The translations under genes and the position numbers were made by a program. Shown here one piece after another: positions 35,088 through 47,519 of a stretch of DNA of 64,000 nucleotides (position 1 is its first letter; every line of letters starts with the position of its first letter). The stretch spans positions 5,313,305-5,377,304 of the forward strand of contig LNAC01000031.1 in NCBI GenBank assembly GCA_002007465.1, written 5' to 3'. The stretch comes from Ailurus styani (lineage: Eukaryota; Chordata; Mammalia; Carnivora; Ailuridae). The notes below the pieces were generated by a model. That model was not told the origin of the DNA. It worked only from the letters and a program-made list of their open reading frames with translations, and made no database searches.

Positions 35088-35689
35088 TATTAGTTTATTG
35101 GTTTCCTACTACTGCATAACAAATGGCTACAAACTTGGGAGGCTTACAACAAACCACATGTATTAGCTCTCAACTGGGTAGGTCAGAAGTGTAGGCATGA
35201 CTCAGCTGGGTTCTTGCTCAGAGTCTAACTCTCAAGGTATCATCAGTCAGGCTGAGTTCTCATCTGAGGCTCTGCAGAAGAATCCACGTCCAATCTCACT
35301 TGGGCTGTTGGTAGAATTCAGTTCCTTGTATTTGGAGGACTGAAGCCCTTGTTTTTCTTGTTGGTTTTTCACTCCTAGTGGTCATTTTCCATGGTGCCTT
35401 CCATCTCTATATTCATCAGTGGAGAATCTCCCTTCTGGCACATCTCTTTTACACTTGAGCTCTCTTCAGGAAGAGTCTAGTCCCTCTTACTGGCTCACCT
35501 AATCAGGCCAGGCCCACCAAAGGGAATCCTTTCTTAAAGTCCACTGTGCCACCTAACAAAACCTAATCACAGGATCACCATCCCACTGTATTTTTAATTC
35601 CCTTCACATAAAAGGGGAGGGGACCATACAGCACATGTACACCAGTAAGTGGGAATCTTGGCAGTCATTTTAGAATTCTGCCTACTACA
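35088..35689 (-). mobile_element. Near-complete solo LTR, MaLR/MLT1-like, antisense
   Basis: Read on the minus strand it starts TGTAGTAGGCAGAATTCTAAAATG and ends in the TTTGTAGCCATTTGTTATGCAGTAG...CTAATA 3' end seen in MLT1-type LTRs. No internal retroviral genes flank it, so it is a recombined solo LTR. The subfamily is not determined. Confidence 0.7.
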
Positions 35690-35729
35690 ATCATCTAGAC
35701 CTACTAGTTCAAATTTATTTTAAAATGGG

Positions 35730-35825
35730 GGAAATTGTGCTTTAGCCAAACACAGGTGCATTGCCAAAAGTGATACTGACAATAAATGGCAGAGCCAGGG
35801 CTGACACTCAGGTTTTCCAAGTTGG
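35730..35825 (-). repeat. Possible MIR-type relic, antisense
   Basis: 'ttgtgctttagccaaacacaggtgcattgcc' and 'aaatggcagagccagggctgacactcaggtttt' resemble reversed MIR. It is short and weak. Confidence 0.4.
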
Positions 35826-36041
35826 GCATCTTTGCCGTTCCTAAAAACTAAGTTTTCCAGGAGAACAAAAGTCAAAGAACAGGTATAAATTACCTTAGAC
35901 CTGATCTTCAGGTGTTCTGGTAACATAATCAGGGTGTATACCATCCATCCCAGCTAGGGGCTCTTCACTTCTAGGTTTCCAGTTCTTCACACTGTTTTCC
36001 TGTACTTCCAGCCCTTTCCCACTATCCCAGCTAAACCATGG

Positions 36042-36924
36042 TGTGGCAGGCAGAATAATAACCCCTCAAAAATGTTCTCATCCTAATCCCTGGAGCCTCT
36101 ATTCTACTACATGGCAAAGAGGCACTGAGGTAGCAGAGGAGGTGAAGGTTGCGAATCAGCTGACCTTCTAAGAGTTGGATTATGCTGGATTATCTGAGTG
36201 GATCCAATATAATAGTAAGCATCCTTAAAAGTCTGAGAGACCATTAAAGTGGCCACCCCTTGTGCAGCTATGGCCCAAAGCAGTGCTCGGGACCTTCCTG
36301 GCACGAAGGGAGAGCTGCTGAAACATCTGGAGGACCTGAAGGTAGAGCTCCTCCAGCTGCAAGTCACCATCATGATGGGCAGTGCAGGGTCCAAGGTCTC
36401 CACGATCTAAGGTGTCTACAAGCCCCTCACTCTTGTTTTCACCATCATTCACCAGACTCAGAAGGAGAACCTCAGGAAATTCTACAATCCAAGGAAAGGT
36501 GTGCCCTGTACCATAGGCTCAACGAGCACTAGGAGAAGCTGAAGGCCAAGAAACAGCATCAGAAGGAGCAGCTGTACAGCACCTAGTATGGGGGCCGATG
36601 AAGTCCAGACCAGAGACCTAACGTTAACACAGCAATCTAATGGGAGGTAGGGTGGGGATAGAGGGTTGAGCTGCTGTCTGGGCCTTGAAGACAGAGGAAG
36701 GTGGTCACAAACCAAGAAATGTGGGCAGCCTTTAGCAGCTGGAAAGGGCAAGGAAGTGGATTCTCCCCTAGAGCCTCCAGAAAGAAATACGGCCCTGCCC
36801 ACACCTTGAGTTTAGCCCAGTGAGACGCATTTCTGACTGTTAGACTGCAGAACTGTAAGTTAATAAATTTGTGTTGTTTAAGCCAATAGATTTATCCATT
36901 ATAGTGGCAATAGGAACTAACACA
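36042..36924 (+). mobile_element. Solo LTR, MaLR/MLT1-like, sense, interrupted by a pseudogene
   Basis: It starts tgtggcaggcagaataat and ends gtggcaataggaactaacaca, the TG...CA ends of an LTR. 'ggttgcgaatcagctgacctt', 'gattatctgagtgga', 'gatagagg..ccttgaagacagaggaaggtggtcac', 'gattctcccctagagcctccagaaag' and 'aataaatttgtgttgtttaagcca' follow the consensus I recall. The element is split by the RPL35 pseudogene (about 36240-36600). It lies 352 bp from the oppositely oriented LTR of the same broad family. Confidence 0.75.
36245..36590 (+). pseudogene. RPL35: RPL35 processed pseudogene (ribosomal protein L35), broken
   Basis: An intronless copy starts at ATG 36270, after a short 5'-UTR-like 'cttgtgcagct'. 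Frame 1 reads recognisable L35: ARDL...[18 protein letters not shown], then an in-frame stop near 36409. After that, IIHQTQKENLRKFYN and RRLNEH are recognisable, then another stop near 36535, then KLKAKKQHQKEQLY. About 40 bp encoding the middle (the KPLDLRPKK region) is missing, and the last ten or so codons are lost. It sits inside an MLT1-like LTR, so it inserted after that LTR. No poly-A tail remains. It is certainly non-coding. No function is expected. Confidence 0.9.
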
Positions 36925-39900
36925 GGTGCCTTCCCAACTGCATTTTCCACAGTGTTTCGTTCAATATGGAAACTAAGAACAGTATAACAAAGCAAATAAT
37001 TTTTTATCCAAATTGCCTTAGTTTTTATTCAGAAAAGCTTCTCCAGAAATAAGAGTGGGTTTGTATCCATGTCCGTGCACTTGGTTACTGTCCTGTTTAG
37101 GAGCCTGTATTCTTCATTGGTGACTGCAGCACCAAGTCATGGTTAACTTGCTTTTTCTACAGAAGAATTTAGCTTCCTCAGAACATTCATGCTATTCCTC
37201 AAAACATTTCACTCAATAAAGCATCAGGGCAGAGGATATTAGCCCTACTCAGGTCACAGACCCTTTGAAAATCTGAAGAAAGCTGTAGACATTTTCCCCA
37301 GGAGGGGAAAAAAACCACATAAACACATACACACAAACTTTTTCATGCCTTTTTTTTATTGCAATGGACATAGAATTATTTGTACAGAGACTATGAAGTT
37401 TCTTTATAAAGTCATATCTCTATGGCTCTCACTACCTTCCTCTTGACATTAATGCCTATTTTCCTCAAACACCTGAGATAAATGCAAATTTTCCAAGTAA
37501 AAATAAAGTTTAGTTCAGCTCAGAAGTAAGCTTCTACAAGAAGGCTGATGTTTGGCTTTGATATTGAAATTATGGAGTGGTTTTTGACTCAGCAATAGGC
37601 TTGTTATTTTTGACATCTGTTTGACTATGACTTTTCAGTTGCATGGCAATACATGCTTAAAACACTGACTTGGCAAGAGAAAACAGTAGCAAACAGAATG
37701 GGAGCTGCTGTGGCTTTATTAGATGAGGGTTAAGCACAGAGGAATTCCTCCAGTTCTCCAAAGTCCTTGTTGAATTCCTATTCTATTTTGAGGAGATCAT
37801 CTTTTAATACGTTTGTATCATTAATGCCTCACCATTTCAATTAAAAAAAAAAAGATGAGATGGTCACAGTTCGTGAGGTCATTGGAGACAGAGTTAGCTT
37901 TTAAAGAGTTCTATGACAATTCCAACTGTCTGTGGGTTTCTACCTGTAAACAAATTGGAAAGTTTTGTCACTCCTTGTCCCAGTTTCCAGAAGCACTTCC
38001 CCAGCCTTGGAGTGTGTGGATAAATGCCCCAACATGCCCTTCCAGCATGGCAGTAGAGAGAAAAGAATTGAAATAGGAAGATTTAGTTGGATAATTAGGC
38101 AAGAATAGCCATCAAGTAAAGCAAATTGTGAATGAACTCTTTCCTGTTGCTTTCTTCTAATCACTGGATTTCCTTTGCCTCAGAGAAGCAGAACTTGTAT
38201 TTGAAAGTCAATCACATGTTTCAAGACAGGTCCTCTGGAAAGCTAGTTAACGTCTATATTGCAGCAACGAACTTAATCTTAGACTCCCATTTCTTGACAA
38301 AACCCCTTGAAATAGCGTGACAGCCCTAGCTCTCAAGAGGTTGACAACGTTCGTAGAAATAGGCACACTCTTTTCAGGCTCCCTGGCAGAATCGTTGCCA
38401 CTGGCTGACACCACTGCATGTTGAGATGAGGAGCATGTTTCTTCACCAAAGCAGCAGAACCAGATGTGTTGCCAAGCATCACAGATGCTCTATCGGAGCC
38501 CGGAGTGCCAAGATTTTTATTCTGCCTGAAAATTTGTTTGGCAAAGAAATCCTTCACCATGCTAAAGGCATTGACTCTGCAGATTCTAAAGGAAGTTCAC
38601 GACGGAGGAATTCTTCTTTGATTGTAAGAACTTGCCAACAGGAGTTGGCTATGCAAATAGAGGTATCAGTTTGAATTGTGACATGCAAAAGGGACATATT
38701 AGAGAAATGTCAGAAATTCTGTAGTGTGACATCATTGGATGAGAACGCAACTTGAAGAAATGTGTGGCTTCACCAAAATATTTCCAGTGACGTGGGTTAT
38801 TTTGCTTGGTGGTATGATGAACCCCAAAAATATTTTAATGCAAGTCTTTTTTTTCCCCCCATGGGGAAAATCCAAAGCCAGTTAAAGTCCCAGTCTTTAA
38901 TAACAAAGACGTTTTTATATAAAGGAAAAAATCCACAATGTTTAATAGATTTTCAGAGTAGGCAGCCCGAGCCACTCCCTTTAATGTGATTGGTTGCATA
39001 CTTCCATTGGCCAGAATCCTGCACTTCCTGTGTTCCATCACACTGGAGAATTAATAGAAAATCAGTAGATATGAAAACCTCATGGTGTTATTTTTTTCCT
39101 TTGAAATTTTCCAACTTAAGCCAGACTCAAAGTAAACAAAGATGTATGGCTATCATCATGTTAGTAGGGTGTGTTTTCTCGGATTCCTCTCAAAAGCAAA
39201 CTGTGCTAGGGGTCTTAACATGGCAGTGACAATATTACTGTCTGTTTACCTTCAAGAGCAGATTGCTCCCTGTTCAAAATGTTCTTCGCTGCCTACCGAT
39301 CTCAGGCTTGGCCATGTAATCCACTCTGGCTGACCCATGCCACTTTCTAGCCAAAGGCTCAAGAGCAGTCCTTGACTCTGCCATCTCTTTTTTCCTCCTG
39401 AAACATAGCTGTAACTATTCACATAGAAGATCCTTCTTTAGCTGGAGTTCTAGAATAAAGGTGATGTGGAGCCAACCCAGAAGGGCATGTATTATGAATA
39501 AAAAATAAAACCAACCCTTGTTTTGAGGAGCCCTGGTGATTTTGAGGTCTTTGTTGCTGCAACATAATTAAGTCCAGGCTGATGCATACAGCATCCATGC
39601 CATATTGCTCTGTGTGAATCAATGTGTTAATATTATAATTTAAAATAAAACATGAGTTTTTTAGTAAAATTAATCAGGGCCTCAGAAAGGAAAATTTAAA
39701 TTAATTTTTCCTTCCTAAAAGCGCAGATCTACCCGCAGCCCTTGAGGCCCAATCTCAGGTACATGTTGCACCAATTTGCTGTTAGGCTCTCTCATTGAAA
39801 AATGATTTCCTTTTCCCATAAGCTTATAGGGAGGACAAGACACAAGACACAGGGTAGACAAAGAGAAATCGGGCAGAATATGGACTTTTTCAGGAGTCAC

Positions 39901-40014
39901 TGTCGGCTGGGACCCTTGATTATGTAAACTAATAATTATAATACAGGGAGAAAAATGTTGCAACAAAGTCAAAAAGAGTTTGGGAAAAACAGGAAGATGA
40001 CCATCTTCACAGAG

Positions 40015-40430
40015 TTGGCAGCAAATGTTTGCACAGAGGAGGTGGCATTTAGTTTAGGTCCTGAGGGATGAACGAGAATGTACGAGGAAGGGTGATATGT
40101 AAAGTCCAGGAGAATGTGGTACAGTATAGGAGCATGACGCGGAGGACAATGATACTGGGAAAGGTGAAGGCTTTAGACGTCATCTACGGAATCTGCATTA
40201 TCTTCAAGCAATGAGGACTCAGAGGCAGTTCTAAAATAAGGAATTGTCATGATGACATTTGTGCTTTTAGAAGAAAACTCTGGCAAGGGGCAGGCGATAG
40301 AATAAGAAGGAAATGAGACTTGAAGTAGAGAAATATGCTAGGGAGGTGCCATGGTCGCTCCAGCAAGAAATAATGGCAGCCTGCACTAAACCAGCAATCG
40401 TGATAATCAGAAAGAAACAAATTTGAGAGA
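40015..40430 (-). repeat. L2 LINE relic, antisense
   Basis: 'gaggaggtggcatttagtttaggtcctgagggatgaacgagaatgt', 'gtgcttttagaagaaaactctggcaaggggc' and 'gctccagcaagaaataatggcagcctgcactaaaccagcaa' match the reversed L2 body. Confidence 0.7.
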
Positions 40431-40499
40431 TATTTTTAATAGTAAATGTAATAAGATTATTGAAACAATTTATGTTGTATAGACTAAGGCAAAACTAAG

Positions 40500-40850
40500 A
40501 TGCCTGGTTGAGATATCCTTATATTTGTGTAGCACTTCACATGTTTCAAAGTACCTCCCCTTCCGTACCTTAATTTAATGTTCACAATAACTCTGCGTAT
40601 TGGCTTATCAGGTATCATTCCCATGCTTCAGTATCAGGAAGATTAACTTGGCTAGTGGGGAAGTAGCTAAGATTAGAAACCAGATAATGTGACTAAAATA
40701 GAAAAGTAGTTGAGCCTAAAAACAAGTTAACTTATCTAAGAAGAAGCTAAGTCTAGAATTAGGTAACTTGCCTACTGATGAAGAAACTGAGATCGGAAAA
40801 CAAACCCTCCAATTAACTTCCTTCCTGGTCATGTTGTAGCAAAGCCCATT
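40500..40850 (-). repeat. MIR-type relics, antisense, probably two pieces
   Basis: One piece is 'tgtgtagcacttcacatgtttcaaagtacc' to 'gcttatcaggtatcattcccatgcttcag' (about 40530-40640). The other is 'taacttgcctactgatgaagaaactgaga' (about 40760-40800). Between them lies a diverged triplication of 'aacttgcct/aacttggct/aacttatct' phrases. Assignment is tentative. Confidence 0.45.
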
Positions 40851-41244
40851 GACCTACCTGCGATGACACCTAGGTCACTTGGTATGCAATTTTGCATAGT
40901 CATCACCTGTTCTGGTCAGTACAGACAAAGTCGTCAGTGCCTGCCCATCCCTCCTCTTGGGTACTACGTCTTGAGAGAGAGTGTTTAGAAAAATGATGGC
41001 AACAGGTCCACATTCAGTGCCTTTTCCCCCATTCAGTGTGCTTTCACTAAGTAAACATAGATGCAATATGCCAGCAAGAAGTATCCAAGTGCAAGGAGGC
41101 AAAATATATTTGAGACCTCAAAAGCTGGTTCAGAGGGAAAGGCATATAGTAACCATGCTGATTCTGGCTTTGACCTAAAAGTCTTGAGGAAAATATGCAG
41201 GAGGATAACGGGTCAGTTGAGAAGCCCCTTCTCTTGTCACTATT

Positions 41245-41355
41245 TTTAAAATGAAAAGACTAAAACCTCCGAGACATAAAGTAACTCACTCAAAGTCACA
41301 AAAGAGGTAAAACAATCAAACTTGGATCTTTAGTCTGCCTCCAAAGTCCACTGTT
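41245..41355 (-). repeat. MIR-type relic, antisense
   Basis: 'agtaactcactcaaagtcacaaaagaggtaaaacaatcaaacttggatctttagtctgcctccaaagtcc' follows the antisense MIR 5' half. Confidence 0.6.
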
Positions 41356-41394
41356 TTTTTGTATAATAGTCTCCCCATAAACGCCCCGCCCCCA

Positions 41395-41860
41395 ACAAAA
41401 CCCACTTAGTGACCTAAAACAATAATTGTAACCATTCTTTATTATTCAATGGGTTGACTGGGCTCACCTAGGCAGTTCCTACTTGAATCTCTCTTGTGGG
41501 TCTAACCAGATGTCTGGGACTTTGGTCCTCTAAGGACATGGGCTGGACATTCAAGGTGGCTCAGTCAGAAGACTGAAGGTTGTTGCTGGCTTCTCATAAC
41601 ATAGCTCAGTTCTGAGAAGGAAAAGCTATCCAAAAGTAAGCGTTTCAGGAGACCAAGCAGGAGCTGCAAGACTTCTTCTGTTATACCCTTGGAAGTCCCA
41701 GAATGTCCCTTCTGTCATGTTCTGTGGTCAAGCAAGTCACTAAGGGCAGCCCAGATTCAAGGAGAGGATGAATTTAGTTCTACCTCTTAATCAGGAGGGT
41801 CAGGGTCCTGTTGCATAAGAATCTAAGGAATGGGAGATGTTATGCGGCTATCTTTGGAAA
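41395..41860 (-). mobile_element. MaLR/MLT1-like LTR, antisense, diverged
   Basis: 'cacttagtgacctaaaacaataattgtaaccattctttatta', 'ggttgactgggctcacctaggcagttc', 'gtggtcaagcaagtcactaagggcagcccagattcaaggagagga' and 'ttctacctcttaatcaggagggtcag' follow the reverse complement of an MLT1-type LTR. Confidence 0.65.
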
Positions 41861-42531
41861 ATAAAATCAGCCACCATTTCTAAAGAGGAAAAGCTTTTAA
41901 TAGATATCCTGTAGCATTAAGGAATATGAACCCTGTTCCCTAACAGGAGACTATCTCTTTATCTAAGGTTTATCAGCACATAATGCTTTATTAGGTTATC
42001 TCAAAAATTAAGCATAGCACCTTCAAATTCCCAAGTATATCCAAATCTTATTATATATGTATACATATATATATATTTCACCTTTTGTTTTTGATTTGCA
42101 AGTTAAGCAACAAAGGACCGACAGGATTCTCATTCTCTACTTCATTAAAACCTCAAAGTGCTACCTAAATCTCCCTCCTTCTGCTTTGTCCATAGATAAG
42201 GATTCAGTCCAGAAATTCTACCATCTAGCTCAGCTCTCCATGGAAGCTAGTTGGTGGGTGGAAAGGAGTCATAAAAAATCCTTCTTAAATCCCTCCTCAA
42301 ACTGTAATGGACATCCATTGTCCTCTACCAATGAAGATGCCACCGTCCTGTGTCCTAGAAGTCAGGCCGTACTTGCTCTGACTGGCTGCCAAAAATAAAA
42401 AGTCAAGTGAGGAGAGGAGATCGCAGAATGCTTCCTTCTTAAAACATAGGGCTTTCTCCTTTTTAGAAAATGTAATTTGAAATTGCCAACAGTTCACATC
42501 TGGTGTTTTACTAATTTGTTCAAGGACATTT

Positions 42532-42759
42532 CTCAGAGGATTTATTTATTTTTATTTTTTTTTTATTCATTTGACAGAGAGAGAGAGATTACAAGTAGGC
42601 AGAGAGGCAGGCAGAGAGAGAGGAGAGAGGAGGAAGCAGGCTCCCCGCTGAGCAGAGAGCCCGATGTGGGCCTCGATCCCAGGACCCTGGGATCATGACC
42701 TGAGCCGAAGGCAGCGGCTTTAACCCACTGAGCCACCCAGGCGCCCTCAGAGGATTTAA
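42532..42759 (-). mobile_element. Can-SINE, antisense, with target-site duplication
   Basis: The element proper is about 42545-42745, full length and close to the young consensus (minus strand head GGGCGCCTGGGTGGCTCAGTGGGTTAAAGCC). The flanks share ctcagaggattta (42532-42544 and 42746-42758). Little divergence suggests a recent insertion. Confidence 0.96.
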
Positions 42760-45169
42760 AAGATCACTAATATCTCTAAAAATTTTGATGTACAAACTCT
42801 AAGTAGCTCAGTCAACACTCTTGTCCAGGATCGCTGGAGCTAATGTTTTTCTGCTGGAGTGAGGTAGCATTATGTGGATATTAAAATCAATATTCACATT
42901 ATGCACATATATGCTATTTCCTTGTTCCGGTATCTTGACCATGTATTCTGATCAGCAATGATTTGGGAATGGGGACAGCATCTGTATTCTCTGCAGTTCC
43001 ACACTAGAATATTTTGGAGACGTACAAGGCAGTATAATAAACGAATATACAGCTGTTGCAGTCTGATAATGTAAGATTTTATTGATTATCCAACAGAGTA
43101 ACCACCCTGCGTATTAGGCTTGCTTGTCACAACCTTCAGTGCCTGGGGTAGTTGAACAAGTTCTTTTTTTCCACTGAGCCGACCTCAAAGTCTCATAGTT
43201 TCTGACTCAAGGTCCTCAGATTTCATACTTTGGCAATTTCTTTCCTTTCTAATGGGGTATATTAGAGAAAATGTGTCACCTTTTGCACCATGTAATACCA
43301 AATCAGATCAGAATTCATGCACAATTATGTCAGTGGAAATCTAATAGTATAGGCTAGCTTATCTCCAGATAACACATGGAAAAATAAACTTCCACAACTG
43401 ACAGATTTACTTGATTTTTTTTTCAGATAGGTTATTTGTAAGTAATTGAGCTAAAGAATGTAACTGAATTATTTTTCATACTATAAAAAAAAAAGACTCT
43501 CAACAGTAAAATTGTTGCTAAGTAGTCAAGCTCTGTCACTCTGCCTACCCCCACCCACCCCTTTTTCTTTGAAAAAGTTACTGGATAATGAATGCAAAGA
43601 AAAAACAAAAAAAAATTTTTTTTTTGCATTAGCTGTATTTATTAAGAGAACTAACAACTTTAGGAAAACAAAATTTACATAAAACACTTATGTAAAAATA
43701 ACATTCATTGATAGTTAATGGCATCTAAGTAACACAGGTTAGGTGATAGTCTACCTGGGAATGATATTAGGCTGCCTAAAAAGCATTCATCTGTGTTTCT
43801 CTTTTATAATCAGAAAAAGTCAAAGCCCATCACTAATCTGAAGTCATCTTGAAACCAATTAAAATAATTTAAGATAAGTTGTACTGCAAATGTGCTTTTT
43901 AAAAGGGTTTTAGACTTAGGATGTCTCAGGGATGTTGTAACCCCTTTTTAATGTTACTATTTATATATAACTACCATGTGTATAGTATTACACCTTTAAT
44001 GCACTGTATGAGCTGTCACTTGAAATTAAGTGCAAGCATGTTCTTTTTTGGCCTTCAGTTTCTCCTACATTAAACGTTAAATAATGGTACCAGTAGTAAA
44101 AGGGTGGGTAGCTTTCCCAGTGGAAACTCACTTCTGCATCTGGTTGGGTTGTGTTTGGGTTTCTACACGAAAGATATTGTAATATCAGAATCTCTCAGTG
44201 TTTACACACCTGGTATCCAGAACTCCACCTGATGTCTTTTCTCAGGAAATTAATGGAATCAAAGCTTATGGTAGGCATGTTTGATAGATAGACCTTGTCT
44301 TGAGAGATCTGGTGATAATTCCATCAAAATTTGTCCCTAGTTGATTATATATCTATGCATTTTTATATCTTTGTAGTTTTCTTCACCAACTAGTACTTGC
44401 TTCAGTGCCTTCATTAGAAGGTTGGGTTCTGAGGATTTAGTAATTCACCTTGAAAATGTACTGTAAGTAGAATGTATCAAGTGTGAGTTTTTTCCCCTCG
44501 GCATGAATTTTATAGCATTAACAAAAGGCAAACCCCTAACTAAAATCTTTTCTTGGTGCCTGTTTTTCATTTATATGAAGTAAATAGATGCTTACTGATT
44601 TCAGGTGGTTTTTTTGTTTATTTCCATAAGTCATGTTTGGGTTATTTTTTTTATTTTCTAATGGTATTATACAGACTTTTCTCTATGATGATAAAATTGT
44701 GTGTTTTCCAAACATACAAAACAATTTGTTTTAATACAACAGACTATCCAAACAGGAGCTACTTGGAAGGATTATAGCTTCTACGAGAACAATTGATATG
44801 AGAATTAAAATTCCTTGTATTTACTTCTAAATATTTCCCTTCCTACAACATAAATCATAATGATAGGATTTCCTGTGTGAATCTTTTCCCATAAGTAAAA
44901 CTAATATGCTAGAAAGAGATCAGTTTTCATTTTATGAGGGTTGACCAGCATTGTCGCCTTAAGTGTATTTGCATCTAGTTGCATACCCACAGCACAGAAG
45001 TGAAGAAGGAAATATTCTGATAAAGAAAAAAGGAATCAAGATAGGGTGTTTTTCTCATATTCAGTATAAGTGATTCATTGAATTCATTCATTCAGTCCCA
45101 TAGTCCTGTGTGCATGCACATAATAAATATTTGTGTACCTATGACAAACGTCTGTTCTTGCATCCTATG

Positions 45170-45440
45170 TGGACACATTTTCAGAAAATAGTGAAATTTC
45201 TTTTCCTTCTTTCACCATCAATCTGAGACACACTCTACATCTGTTGCCCCCATTTACTCCCCTCTCTTGTTCAATCTTAATTCTTCCCTTCGTGGCTTCC
45301 ATTTATAACACTGTACTAAACTTGTTCCCTGAAGACATTAATAACCTCACTGGATCTTCTACCTCCTCAGTGCGTTTAGCTCACTGCTATCTTAACCACC
45401 ATTTAATATCCTTTTCCGTCTCCCTGTGCACTCAGGGTTT
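45170..45440 (+). repeat. L2 LINE body relic
   Basis: 'caccatcaatctgagacac', 'cttcccttcgtggcttccatttataacactgta' and 'atcttctacctcctcagtgcg' resemble L2 ORF2-flanking sequence (CTTGGCTTCCGTGACACCAC...). It is diverged. Confidence 0.5.
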
Positions 45441-45513
45441 TTTTACTCTAACGCTTCAGTTTTCGTCTTTTGTCTCCAATGTTTGGGTATCTCCCAGTTT
45501 TGTTCTTTCTTAC

Positions 45514-45714
45514 AAAACTAACCTATAGGGGTGCCTGGGTGGCTCAGTTGGTTAAGCGTCTGTTTCAGGCGTGGGTTGAGACCTTCAGGTCCTGGGATCA
45601 AGCCCCATGTCTGGGCTTCCTGCTCAGCAGGGAATCTTCTCTCTCTCTGCCCCTCCCCCTGTTCATGTTCTCTCGCAAATAAATAAAAATCTTAAAAAAA
45701 AAAAAACTAATCTA
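45514..45714 (+). mobile_element. Can-SINE, sense, GTTAAGCGTCTG subfamily, with target-site duplication
   Basis: The element proper is 45528-45702 with the head ggggtgcctgggtggctcagttgg. The flanks aaaactaacctat (about 45514-45526) and aaaactaatctat (about 45702-45714) differ at one base. Confidence 0.95.
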
Positions 45715-45764
45715 TGTGCACAATTTTAACTATCCCTTCATGGAGTGTAACTCCAAAATCTTTA

Positions 45765-45895
45765 CTTTCATTCACTCATTTAGTCATCTATGCAACAAGT
45801 ATCATGTACTCATAATGTTCAAAGGGCTATGCTATGTGTCTCTGAAGGATACCAAGAGAAATGAGACCTAATTTCTCTACTTGAGGAGCTAAACC
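45765..45895 (-). repeat. L2 LINE 3'-end relic, antisense
   Basis: 'tttcattcactcatttagtcatctatgcaacaagtatcatgtac' followed by 'gggctatgctatgtgtctctgaaggataccaagagaaatgagac' and 'cttgaggagct' matches the reversed L2 3' end. Confidence 0.65.
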
Positions 45896-46124
45896 TTTTG
45901 GGTTATGCCTTTTGTCCCAAGTCTGTTGTGTCTTTCTACACTTTTGGACAGTGAAATTTGTCTTAACATAAACCCTAACTCTCTATATTTCAATCTGAAC
46001 TTATATTCTTCCTCTCAAAATAGCTTCCTTTTGTAGCTAATGGACTTCTACTTCTAGCACAGTATTTTACTCACGAAGGTGCAAAGACTCGAACCATCTT
46101 TTCGTGGTTCTCTCTAATCTGTAA

Positions 46125-46360
46125 TAAAAATTTCATAGATTGGGCAAGTGTACTGTTTCTTACTTTGTACCTTCCTCTTAGAATCTTGATATGCTCTGCC
46201 TTGCTATCTTTGTGAAATGCCCTTCCTGCTTGTTTCAGACCCATTCACCCTTTAAAATGCAGCTGGAATCCACGCCCCTCCCTGCCTCCTCCCATTTAAC
46301 TCTTTAGCCAATAGTGAACTGTACTTCAAGACATATAATAATGTATTTGTTCTCCTCAGT
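46125..46360 (+). repeat. L2 LINE 3' region relic
   Basis: 'tgaaatgcccttcctgcttg' and 'acccattcaccctttaaaatgcagctggaatccacgcccctcc' correspond to the L2 block TGGAATGCCCTTCC...CATCCTTCAGGTCTCAGCT. Confidence 0.6.
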
Positions 46361-46399
46361 TGATATTCATCTATTTTTCCCTTCTTTTTTTTTTAAATT

Positions 46400-46585
46400 A
46401 CGCACCCTGTACTAAGCACCTCACATGCATCATCTCATTTCTTATTCATGACAACACTGTCAAATAGGTTCTATTATCTACTGTGCTAGGCTCAGCAACT
46501 TGTCCAAAGTCACAGATAAAGACTGAGACTAGAACTCACGTCTGTCTAGACTCCAAAGCCCATGATTTAAACCATTATGCCACAT
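46400..46585 (-). repeat. MIR-type relic, antisense
   Basis: 'taagcacctcacatgcatcatctcatttcttattcatgacaacactgtcaaataggttctattatct', 'aacttgtccaaagtcacaga' and 'cagactcc'-like end follow reversed MIR well. Confidence 0.8.
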
Positions 46586-47244
46586 TCTTATCCATTCACA
46601 TATTAATTATTAATTCATGATCTTATTCCATTTTAATGGGTCCTGTCTCCACAAAAACATTATAAACTCTAGTGACAAAAACTGAGGCGTATGACACACA
46701 TGATGCACAATGGGATACAAGCATTTGGTTAAATACTCAGTGAAGAGAAAGCTATATGGGTATGAATGGAAAACAGCAATTCAGGTATCAGAGTCCCTCA
46801 GTCAATCCAATTGGCCATGTTGTTTACTGAATAATACTTAGCAAAAGAAATGTGATTGTCATATCATCTTCACTTTGCCAATATCTTTCTGATTGTCTAA
46901 CATTTACACCTCCCATATGGAAACAGAACTGGATCTACCTTTGCCAGTATAATGGAAAAAGGAGCTTTCTTTTCCCTATACATAGAATTTGTTCCTATCC
47001 CCATTCACTGGTCTCTGAAGTCCAGTCATTGCCTGTGGTGCCTTAGATGATGCAGAGCTGAGTACGGTTCCTGTCATCACAGAGCTCCAGGGAATTACCA
47101 TCAGTCACTCTCCTTTCCATTCCTAAAACTACCACTTGATTTCAAGTACCCCATACCTCAAATGAGCTACCTTCCAGCCACTCTCAGCTACAACACATTC
47201 TTATGAATGTCTTCAAAAATCCCTTTAGGTTTCTTGAAGCAGGG

Positions 47245-47450
47245 TAGCATAATGGTTAAGAGTAGTTGGTTCTAGAACCAGGGCTTTGTGTGATGTTAGT
47301 CAAAGTACTTCACCTCTATCTCTCTGTTTGCTCATCTGTAAAATGGGGTAGTGATAAGAATCCTGTCTCATAAGAATTAAATGAATAATATGAATAAATA
47401 TGTATAAAGCTTAGAATGATGTCTATATCACAGAACGAATTTCATAAGTA
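47245..47450 (+). repeat. MIR-type relic, sense
   Basis: 'agcataatggttaagagtagttggttctagaaccagg', 'gttagtcaaagtacttcacctctatctctctg', 'ctcatctgtaaaatggggtag' and 'cataagaattaaatgaata' follow MIR in order. Confidence 0.82.
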
Positions 47451-47519
47451 TAACATTATTAGAGTGATCATGAATCAGTCATGGGCACCCAGGAAGGTTG
47501 TCATGTTATTATATGGAAC

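Noticed and set aside
36107..36802. Several open frames of 75-106 codons on both strands
   Set aside because: They lie in the LTR and RPL35 pseudogene. The antisense ones are shadows, and the sense ones are the broken L35 frame.
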